Positions 1 through 4,747 of a stretch of DNA of 6,001 bases are shown in pieces. The notes under the pieces are model-generated. The model was not told where the DNA came from. It worked only from the letters and a program-made list of their open reading frames with translations, and made no database searches. Source of the DNA: Nitrospirae bacterium GWC2_57_9 (GTDB lineage Bacteria > Nitrospirota > UBA9217); the NCBI GenBank assembly GCA_001805085.1, contig MHEA01000214.1:2589-8589 (forward strand), read 5' to 3'. How positions within the stretch are numbered: position 1 is the first letter of the stretch; each line of letters starts with the position of its first letter. The position numbers and the translations under genes were made by a program.

Positions 1-62
1 CCATATTCGGTATGAGCAACTCTCCTAAAAGGGAAGGATTTTTTTTCGCGCAATACCCTGCA

Positions 63-160
63 CTCGCGGAGCGCTCGTAGACGCTGGGCACGCGAGCCGC
101 CAAGCCCTGCCGCATTTTTAATGATGGCGTTTAGGGTTCTCGCACCCAGCGGTTGCGAGA
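63..160. repeat. GC-rich cluster of inverted repeats
   Basis: Three dyads are visible. CTCGCG (63-68) faces CGCGAG (91-96). GAGCGCTC (69-76) is a perfect 8-bp palindrome. TCTCGCA (138-144) faces TGCGAGA (154-160) across a 9-nt loop, forming a 7-bp perfect stem. A competing CACCC (143-147)/GGGTG (166-170) pairing is also possible. The density of symmetry suggests a structured repeat unit or RNA, but no known family is recognised. Confidence 0.35.
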
Positions 161-222
161 GCGCAGGGTGTCGCAGAGTAAGGCAACACCAAGTTCGTTT
201 CTCGGATTTTTATTATGATTTT

Positions 223-246
223 CTTTGCGTCTTTGCGACTTTGCGC
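223..246 (+). repeat. Three tandem copies of octamer CTTTGCGN
   Basis: CTTTGCGT, CTTTGCGA and CTTTGCGC follow one another without gaps at 223-230, 231-238 and 239-246, and then GAGACGCTC. The last copy ends 38 bp before the cbiQ ribosome binding site. From general familiarity, similar 'ctttgcg'-type strings recur between genes in many environmental bacterial genomes, but their function is unknown to me. An ATG-initiated frame for cbiQ would run through this repeat, which argues against that longer start. Confidence 0.6.
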
Positions 247-284
247 GAGACGCTCTTCAGTTTTTGTTTCCACTTTTACCAGTC

Positions 285-289
285 AGGAG
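285..289 (+). promoter_or_regulatory. Ribosome binding site that fixes the cbiQ TTG start
   Basis: AGGAG ends 6 nt before the TTG at 296. It is the only strong Shine-Dalgarno match near the start of the cbiQ frame. The upstream in-frame ATG at 215 has no comparable site and would add 27 residues that do not look like the family. Confidence 0.7.
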
Positions 290-295
290 TTGACC

Positions 296-1174
296 TTGCC
301 AAAGGCAAGATTTCTGGATAAAACGCTTTTAGCGGTCGCGAACGTGGCACAGCAGTCGCTGTTCTCGGAGTCTTTCTCCGTGCGGCGCGGCCTGCTGCAG
401 GCCCTCGATGCACGGGTGAAGCTGGTCACCTTCCTGTTCATCCTCATTCTCATCAGCTTCCTGCACGACCCCCGGTCCCTGTGGGGCCTGTACATCGTGA
501 GCCTCGCGCTTGCCGGTCTTTCCCGGGTGCCGCTGGGCTTCTTTTTGAAGCGGGTATGGCTCTTCGTTCCGCTCTTTTCCGCGGCAATAGTCCTTCCCGC
601 TGTCCTGAACATTGTCACCCCGGGCGATCCGGTCTGGGTTTTGTTGAGATTATCCGGGCCGCGGACCTGGGGGCCCTATTCGCTCCCGGCCGAGATTACC
701 ATCACGGAACAGGGATTGCGGGGCGCGAACCTGTTTCTTTCCCGTGTGGCTGCCTCTGTTGCGTTCGCCATACTGCTCACGCTCACCTCGAAGTGGTCGG
801 CGATCTTCTCAGGCCTCCGGTCGCTCTTTGCCCCGCGCATCTTCGTGATGACCCTCAGCATGACCGAACGGTATCTCTTCGTGTTCCTGCGGCTGATCCA
901 GGATATGTACCGTGCGAGGAAAAGCCGGACGATCCACCCGTTTTCTCCTGCCGCCGAGCGCCATTGGACGGCATCCCGGATAGGCGTCACGTTCAAAAAA
1001 TCCATCGACATGAGCGAGGACATCCATAAAGCCATGCTTTCGAGAGGGTTCCAGGGAGAGTTCCGCTCCCTGGACCGGTTTCATCTTTCGCCTGCCGATG
1101 CGGCATGGGTTGCTGCGGTCCTGTTTGCCGGCGTTGTTCTCATTCTGTTCGAGAAGGGGATTTTGAATTCATGA
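296..1174 (+). CDS. cbiQ: Cobalt/nickel ECF transporter membrane subunit CbiQ (EcfT)
   Basis: This is the transmembrane coupling (T) component of an energy-coupling factor importer. It links the ATPase to a metal-binding S component in the inner membrane. With the TTG start it is 292 aa, slightly long for the family. Hydrophobic segments are visible near residues 44-57, 63-78, 88-108 and 150-167, with a last one at about 266-283. The two cytoplasmic coupling-helix motifs typical of EcfT are present: ARKS at 207-210, and SRG at 249-251 inside an AMLSRGFQG context. The N-terminus, with its LDARVKL stretch before the first helix, fits CbiQ/NikQ. The stop overlaps the cbiO start in an ATGA, implying translational coupling. 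No CbiM, CbiN or NikM gene is in the window, so cobalt versus nickel cannot be decided. The TTG start rests on the AGGAG 6 nt upstream; an ATG at 215 is the alternative. Confidence 0.88.
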   Translation: MPKARFLDKTLLAVANVAQQSLFSESFSVRRGLLQALDARVKLVTFLFILILISFLHDPRSLWGLYIVSLALAGLSRVPLGFFLKRVWLFVPLFSAAIVLPAVLNIVTPGDPVWVLLRLSGPRTWGPYSLPAEITITEQGLRGANLFLSRVAASVAFAILLTLTSKWSAIFSGLRSLFAPRIFVMTLSMTERYLFVFLRLIQDMYRARKSRTIHPFSPAAERHWTASRIGVTFKKSIDMSEDIHKAMLSRGFQGEFRSLDRFHLSPADAAWVAAVLFAGVVLILFEKGILNS

Positions 1175-2265
1175 ACGCATTCACGCTCAAGAATGTCTCC
1201 TACTCCTATACCAACGGCCAATTGGTCCTGAAAAACGTCAGCCTTGATTTTCCGGCCGGCGAAAGGAGCGTGATCCTCGGCGCGAACGGGACGGGCAAGT
1301 CAACGCTCCTGTCCCTGCTCAACGGCCTTGTTTTTCCGGGTTCCGGAACTATCCATGTCTTCGGGAAGCCCTTGTCGGAAGAAAGCCTTGAAAACCGGTC
1401 GTTTGTTCAGGATTTCAGGAAACGGGTGGCCTTCGTGTTCCAGAATCCCGATGTGCAGCTTTTCTCGTCCACGGTCTGGGACGAAATCGCTTTCGGCCCC
1501 CTTCAACTCGGCTATTCCCGTTCCCGGATAACCACGACCGTGGAGGAACTGTTGGCAACGCTCCGCATCATGGATCTGCGCGACCGCGCGCCCCATACCC
1601 TGTCGGACGGCCAGAAAAAGAAAGTGGCCATCGCGTCAAGCCTGGCCACGGACCCCGACGTTCTGCTCCTGGACGAGCCTACCAACGGGCTGGATCCCCG
1701 GACCCAGGTATGGCTCATAGAACTGCTGGACGAGCTTTCCCGTCACGGCAAGACCATCATCACCGCGACGCACGACCTTTCCATTGCCGGCGATATCGCC
1801 GATCGGGCAATTGTCCTGTCCGAAGAACAGACGATCGCCGCAGACGGACCGTTCTTCGATATCATCGGGAACGAGGAGCTGCTGCTGAAGGTCAACCTCA
1901 TCCATGAGCATGCACACCGGCACGGTGAAAGTGCCCATGTGCACCGTCATGGACATTACGGACATTATCATATCAACGGAGGCGCCATGCATGATAATCA
2001 TAAGCACCATAGCCACGATCATGATCGGGACAGCGGCCAGGCGGCCGAGGACCTGAAAAAGCTGCAGGTGATGCTCGAACACTGGATCGATCATTCCGAC
2101 AGCCATGCGGAGAACTACCGGGAATGGGCGGATAAGGCGAGCCAGGCGGGGGAACAGGAGATCGCCAGGGAGATACATCTTGCCATCGCGGACAGCGATT
2201 CGGTCAAGAGCCATTTGAAGCGCGCGAAAGCGATCCTTGCCGCAAAGCTGGTGCAGAAGAAGTAA
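1171..2265 (+). CDS. cbiO: Cobalt/nickel ECF transporter ATPase CbiO with His-rich C-terminal extension
   Basis: This is the ATP-hydrolysing subunit that powers the importer with CbiQ, 364 aa against roughly 270-290 for ordinary CbiO. The ABC core is complete: Walker A GANGTGKST at 37-45, Q-loop Gln91, signature LSDGQ at 144-148 (Asp where Gly is commonest), Walker B VLLLDEP at 164-170 and switch His201. After about residue 240 it departs from a plain ATPase. Residues 245-284 contain 16 histidines, many as H-x-H. A predicted helical segment then runs to the end and contains HWIDH and further His/Asp/Glu. Such a tail could bind Ni, Co or Zn near the transporter, as a store or sensor; that is inference. 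The start at 1171 overlaps the cbiQ stop and has GAAGGGGA at 1153-1160. A longer in-frame ATG at 1105 lies inside cbiQ and adds 22 non-family residues, so it was rejected. Confidence 0.92.
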   Translation: MNAFTLKNVSYSYTNGQLVLKNVSLDFPAGERSVILGANGTGKSTLLSLLNGLVFPGSGTIHVFGKPLSEESLENRSFVQDFRKRVAFVFQNPDVQLFSSTVWDEIAFGPLQLGYSRSRITTTVEELLATLRIMDLRDRAPHTLSDGQKKKVAIASSLATDPDVLLLDEPTNGLDPRTQVWLIELLDELSRHGKTIITATHDLSIAGDIADRAIVLSEEQTIAADGPFFDIIGNEELLLKVNLIHEHAHRHGESAHVHRHGHYGHYHINGGAMHDNHKHHSHDHDRDSGQAAEDLKKLQVMLEHWIDHSDSHAENYREWADKASQAGEQEIAREIHLAIADSDSVKSHLKRAKAILAAKLVQKK

Positions 2266-2319
2266 CAAAACGGCCTTTTATCGGACACAGCATAAAATCT
2301 GAAAAAGCCGGATTACGTC

Positions 2320-2334
2320 TGAACCAATGGTTCA
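2320..2334. promoter_or_regulatory. Perfect TGAACC-AAT-GGTTCA dyad, possible operator
   Basis: Six-base arms flank a 3-nt centre. It lies 55 bp after the cbiO stop and about 225 bp before the next gene. No T-run follows, so a regulator binding site is more plausible than a terminator. A chance palindrome is possible. Confidence 0.25.
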
Positions 2335-2433
2335 TCTGGCTGAAAAAGTGAAGGTTCTTTTGCAAGAAAGCCGAAAACAGGTTGAGAGAGAATAGGTTGA
2401 GCAAAAATCAGGAGGCATTGATACGGAAAAATG

Positions 2434-2476
2434 CCGATAAAATATGATTGTCACTGATAGATCACGGTTTTATCGG
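2434..2476. repeat. Inverted repeat CCGATAAAA / TTTTATCGG
   Basis: The arms at 2434-2442 and 2468-2476 match perfectly over 9 bp around a 25-nt centre. A further CGGA (2424-2427)/TCCG (2493-2496) pairing lies outside, across larger unpaired segments. The element sits 82 bp upstream of the FmdE-family start. It may be an operator, or a leader RNA stem in the mRNA of that gene. Confidence 0.4.
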
Positions 2477-2531
2477 TGTAAATCATAAGAAATCCGCCGT
2501 TATTTAACCCGGAGTTTCCGTGTAAATCCAT
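2476..2531 (+). repeat. Short direct repeat GTGTAAATC(C)AT
   Basis: Copies lie at 2476-2486 and 2520-2531, starting 44 bp apart and differing by one inserted C. The intervening text (AATCCGCCG, CCGGAGTTTCCG) resembles eroded 'atccg...gtgtaaatcc' strings that I associate with intergenic DNA of environmental bacteria. That association is unverified. Confidence 0.35.
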
Positions 2532-2558
2532 GTCCAAGCTTTTTACAAGGAGAGTATT

Positions 2559-3146
2559 ATGCAAAATATGACCGATAGCGATCTCAGAGACGCAATTCAG
2601 TTCCACGGCCACCTCTGTCCCGGCCTGGCTCTCGGTTACCGGGTGGCAAAGGCCGCACTCCGGGAACTGGGGGCTGAAAGACCGCAGGATGAAGAGCTGG
2701 TCGCGGTCGTGGAGAACGATTCCTGTGCGGTTGACGCCATCCAGTTCATTACCGGATGCACCTTCGGCAAGGGGAACCTTATTTTTCGCGATCATGGAAA
2801 GCACGTCTATACCTTCTTTAATCGCAGGAACGGGCGGGGGATCCGCCTGTCCGAGGATTTTCGCGGTTTTGAGGGTGATAAACGTTTTGAGGAGCTTAAA
2901 AAGCGGCAGGATGCAGGGGAGGACGTTTCCCGAGAGAGGCAAACCTACCTTATGGAAAAAGCAGGGGCGATCCTGCGGGCCGAAGAGAAGGATATATTTG
3001 CTCTTCAGCCCGTTGAATCGCTTCCGCCACAGGAAGCAAAGATCCGGAAATCACTTCGCTGCTCGAGCTGCGGGGAGAAGTTCATGGAGTCTCGTGGCCG
3101 GGTAAAGGACGGCAAAATCATATGCATTCCGTGCTCTGAAAAGTGA
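2559..3146 (+). CDS. FmdE-family protein with C-terminal zinc finger
   Basis: This 195-aa protein belongs to the FmdE family (Pfam PF02663), named for a protein associated with the molybdenum formylmethanofuran dehydrogenase of methanogens. In bacteria the family's job is not settled. The FmdE domain occupies roughly residues 8-140. It carries the hallmark FHGHLCPG at 15-22 (His16, His18, Cys20) and a second Cys cluster with NDSCAVDAIQ (Cys56) and TGCTFGKGN (Cys67), which are expected metal or active-site residues. A charged linker is followed by a four-Cys zinc finger, Cys168-x2-Cys171-x17-Cys189-x2-Cys192, as in other long FmdE proteins. It has no signal peptide or membrane helix, so it is probably cytoplasmic. 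The start is set by AAGGAGAG at 2547-2554; ATG 2568 is a weaker alternative. It stands alone between the metal transporter and the lipoprotein gene, and no formylmethanofuran dehydrogenase genes are nearby. The specific function is unknown. Confidence 0.88.
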   Translation: MQNMTDSDLRDAIQFHGHLCPGLALGYRVAKAALRELGAERPQDEELVAVVENDSCAVDAIQFITGCTFGKGNLIFRDHGKHVYTFFNRRNGRGIRLSEDFRGFEGDKRFEELKKRQDAGEDVSRERQTYLMEKAGAILRAEEKDIFALQPVESLPPQEAKIRKSLRCSSCGEKFMESRGRVKDGKIICIPCSEK

Positions 3147-3174
3147 ATAAGTGCTTCTCTTTGCTACAATATTC

Positions 3175-3203
3175 TTGACATTGAACTCCACTGCAGTTAT
3201 TAT
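3175..3203 (+). promoter_or_regulatory. Near-consensus sigma-70-type promoter
   Basis: A perfect TTGACA -35 box (3175-3180) is followed by a 17-nt spacer and TATTAT (3198-3203), one mismatch from TATAAT. Transcription would begin near 3210, about 44 nt before the lipoprotein start. With only 7 bp between the lipoprotein and ribE, it probably drives ribE and perhaps ribBA too. Confidence 0.75.
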
Positions 3204-3253
3204 AACCCTGCTCTTTTTCCTGCAAGTCACAATATGCAAATAGGGAGGGTTCG

Positions 3254-3979
3254 ATGAAAAAAGCTTTTGTTTTTTCGTTATTTGCCTTATTGCTCCTGTC
3301 CGGTTGCGTATCACAATCCGCCTTCGATCTGAAAGCCAGGGAAACGGAAACGCTGAGCGGCCAGGTGGAGACATTGCGGGCGCAGGTGAAGGACCTCTCC
3401 TCTGAAGCGGATGCGCTCAAGCAGGACAGGGACAGCGCGAAACAAGAGAACGAGATGCTGAAGGCGCAGGTGAACGAGCTGTCGCGGAAGGCTGAAAAGG
3501 CAGAACAGCTCGAAAAGGCGACCCAGACCTACCAGGACCTGCAGAAGAAGCTCGAGAAGGAGATCCAGCAGGGTCAGGTCCAGATCACGGAGATGAAGAA
3601 CCGCCTGACCATGACCATGGTAGACAAGATCATATTCCCCTCAGGCAGCGCTGAGATCAGCAAGGACGGGAAAAAGGTCCTGGACAAAGTCGTCAGCATC
3701 CTGAAGGATGTGAAGGACAAACGGATACAGGTCGAAGGCCACACCGATAATGTGCCCATCGTAAGCATGCTCAAAAAGCGGTTCCCGACAAACTGGGAGC
3801 TGTCTACCGCCCGTGCCACCGAGGTCGTCCGCTACCTCCAGGAGGCCGGCGGTCTTGACGCGACGTTGCTTTCTGCGAGCGGCTTTGCCGAGTACCAGCC
3901 TGTTGCGGACAATAATACCGACGAGGGGAAGCACAAGAACCGCCGCATCGAGATAGTGCTGCTGCCGCTCTTGAAGTAG
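3254..3979 (+). CDS. OmpA-family (Pal-like) peptidoglycan-associated lipoprotein
   Basis: This 241-aa lipoprotein is predicted to tether the outer membrane to the cell wall. A lysine-started hydrophobic signal ends in the lipobox LSGC, with Cys18 as the lipidated residue. Residues about 25-125 are rich in Glu, Lys, Gln and Leu in a heptad-like pattern, indicating a long coiled coil. Residues about 128-240 form an OmpA C-terminal domain. It shows FPSGSAEI near the start, GHTDN with Asp165 at 162-166, NWELSTARA from 180, and NRRIEI at 229-234. The Asp and the Arg (Arg231 or Arg230) are the positions known in this family to hold diaminopimelate of peptidoglycan. Ser18-Asp-type residues that would retain it in the inner membrane are not seen: Val-Ser follows the Cys. 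GGGAGGG (3243-3249) precedes the ATG. It is not linked to tolB or ybgF here, so a true Pal of the Tol system is unproven. Confidence 0.9.
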   Translation: MKKAFVFSLFALLLLSGCVSQSAFDLKARETETLSGQVETLRAQVKDLSSEADALKQDRDSAKQENEMLKAQVNELSRKAEKAEQLEKATQTYQDLQKKLEKEIQQGQVQITEMKNRLTMTMVDKIIFPSGSAEISKDGKKVLDKVVSILKDVKDKRIQVEGHTDNVPIVSMLKKRFPTNWELSTARATEVVRYLQEAGGLDATLLSASGFAEYQPVADNNTDEGKHKNRRIEIVLLPLLK

Positions 3980-3986
3980 GGCCGTC

Positions 3987-4625
3987 ATGTTTACCGGTAT
4001 CATCGAAGAAATGGGAAGCGTTAAGTCCTTTAAGCGTGAAGCAGGTGCTGCCCGTCTCATGATATCGGCTTCCTCGGTGCTGTCCGGCACCGCTATCGGG
4101 GACAGCATCTGCGTGAATGGTGTCTGCCTGACCGTAGTTGATATGACCGCCGGTGATTTTTCGGCCGATGTCGCTGTCGAAACGCTGAACGTTACGAACC
4201 TGGGAGAGCTGAAGATCGGCGCCCGGGTGAACCTGGAGCGGGCCCTTCAGCTTTCTGCAAGGATCGGCGGACACCTGGTCAGCGGGCACGTGGACGCAAC
4301 AGGGCGGATCAGGTCCAGGCGCGAAGAAGGCAACGGATGGCGCATTTTCATCGAAGCCGGCGACGCCGTCCTCCGGTATGTCATCAAAAAAGGTTCCATC
4401 GCCATTGACGGGATCAGCCTTACCGTTGCCGAACTTGACAAATCCGGCTTTTCGATCGCCATGATCCCTCATACGGCAAAACTGACCACCCTGGGTTTCA
4501 AATCGGTCGGCGACAGCGTGAACCTCGAAGTGGACATCATCGGCAAGTACGTGGAGCGGCTCCTGTCCGGACGAATCGAAGGCGGCGTCAGCCTGGACCT
4601 GCTCAAGAAGAACGGATTTGCGTGA
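3987..4625 (+). CDS. ribE: Riboflavin synthase, alpha chain
   Basis: This cytoplasmic enzyme converts two 6,7-dimethyl-8-ribityllumazine molecules into riboflavin and a pyrimidinedione, the last step of riboflavin synthesis. Its 212 aa match the usual family length. The family's tandem lumazine-binding domains are visible. The first opens with MFTGIIEE and contains CVNGVCLTV, ending near residue 90. The second starts with GGHLVSGHVDATG (94-106) and contains the parallel IDGISLTV and IPHTAKLTTLG motifs. The C-terminal helix, with KYVERLL, resembles the trimerising end of the family. The start lies 7 bp after the lipoprotein stop with only a weak AGTAGGG in front, overlapping that stop, so translation is probably coupled to the upstream gene. 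No FMN riboswitch precedes it. In some nomenclatures the gene is called ribC or ribB. Confidence 0.96.
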   Translation: MFTGIIEEMGSVKSFKREAGAARLMISASSVLSGTAIGDSICVNGVCLTVVDMTAGDFSADVAVETLNVTNLGELKIGARVNLERALQLSARIGGHLVSGHVDATGRIRSRREEGNGWRIFIEAGDAVLRYVIKKGSIAIDGISLTVAELDKSGFSIAMIPHTAKLTTLGFKSVGDSVNLEVDIIGKYVERLLSGRIEGGVSLDLLKKNGFA

Positions 4626-4650
4626 CCCAAGTCATAAGCGGCAACGGATA

Positions 4651-4733
4651 GACACCAAATAGCAAACAAATTCCAACGTCAAGCACCAAAGTGCCGCACA
4701 GGGATTTGGTCCTTGGTATTTGGAATTTGTGTT
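4651..4733. repeat. CACCAAAT-type dispersed repeat forming a long imperfect hairpin
   Basis: CAAATTCCAA (4667-4676) pairs perfectly with TTGGAATTTG (4720-4729). Further in, 4679-4690 pairs with 4705-4716 with one mismatch and one G-U, leaving a 14-nt loop at 4691-4704. A CACCAAAT motif occurs in the left flank (4653-4660), and a related unit appears after ribBA at 5972-5999. The whole 122-bp ribE-ribBA gap is mostly this element. It ends just before the ribBA ribosome binding site, so it could affect mRNA stability or translation. It lacks the U-run of an intrinsic terminator. Confidence 0.65.
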
Positions 4734-4734
4734 T

Positions 4735-4741
4735 AAGGGAG
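4735..4741 (+). promoter_or_regulatory. Ribosome binding site of ribBA
   Basis: AAGGGAG ends 6 nt before ATG 4748 and selects this start over the in-frame ATG at 4691. The latter lies in the hairpin loop and would add 19 residues encoded by the repeat. Confidence 0.75.
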
Positions 4742-4747
4742 CTTGGC

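Larger units (their letters stand above)
1..295. other. Intergenic region upstream of cbiQ; no convincing gene
   Basis: Short open frames cross this stretch, but none has a good ribosome binding site or a recognisable product. Frame 3 is open from the window edge to a TAG at 78-80, so the tail of an upstream gene cannot be fully excluded. Visible elements are an eight-T run at 39-46, GC-rich inverted repeats between about 63 and 160, and a tandem CTTTGCGN repeat at 223-246. I saw no cobalamin-riboswitch B12 box, which would have been a natural regulator of a cobalt transporter. The GC-rich part looks like a dispersed intergenic element rather than coding sequence, but this cannot be confirmed from one copy. 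Confidence 0.55.
2266..2558. other. AT-richer intergenic region between cbiO and the FmdE-family gene
   Basis: There is no gene of reasonable length here. The stretch holds a TGAACC/GGTTCA dyad (2320-2334), a small TTCTT-TTGC-AAGAA hairpin (2355-2368) and two AGGTTGAG direct repeats (2379-2386 and 2394-2401). It also holds a 9-bp inverted repeat (2434-2476) and a near-repeat of GTGTAAATC-AT (2476-2486 and 2520-2531). CGGCCTTTT (2270-2278) and AAAAAGCCG (2302-2310) can pair imperfectly, but no U-run follows, so this is not a clear terminator for cbiO. A weak promoter-like pair, TTGATA (2418-2423) and TATGAT (2443-2448), has a 19-nt spacer, longer than ideal. I recognise no known riboswitch. 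Confidence 0.5.

Noticed and set aside
23..46. Possible intrinsic terminator: TCCT/AGGA followed by eight T
   Set aside because: The stem is only 4 bp around an A-rich loop, too weak to call despite the T-run.
121..321. 66-residue + strand frame upstream of cbiQ
   Set aside because: It has no ribosome binding site, runs through the inverted repeats and the octamer array, and overlaps the start of cbiQ.
481..1029. 182-residue + strand frame inside cbiQ
   Set aside because: It is an alternative frame of a gene with clear membrane segments and EcfT motifs; its product is low in family features.
1600..1614. LSDGQ instead of LSGGQ in CbiO as a sign of inactivation
   Set aside because: The third signature position is variable in CbiO-type ATPases, and all other catalytic motifs are intact.
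1636..2268. 210-residue open frame on the minus strand opposite cbiO
   Set aside because: It is antisense to a clear ABC ATPase. Its His/Met-rich composition just mirrors the His codons of the + strand, and it matches no recognisable family.
2446..2464. Resemblance to a tet operator (TCACTGATAG)
   Set aside because: Only about 12 of 19 positions match and the flanking half-site is lost. No TetR-type gene is present.
3147..3174. Terminator after the FmdE-family gene
   Set aside because: No stable stem followed by a T-run is visible before the next promoter.
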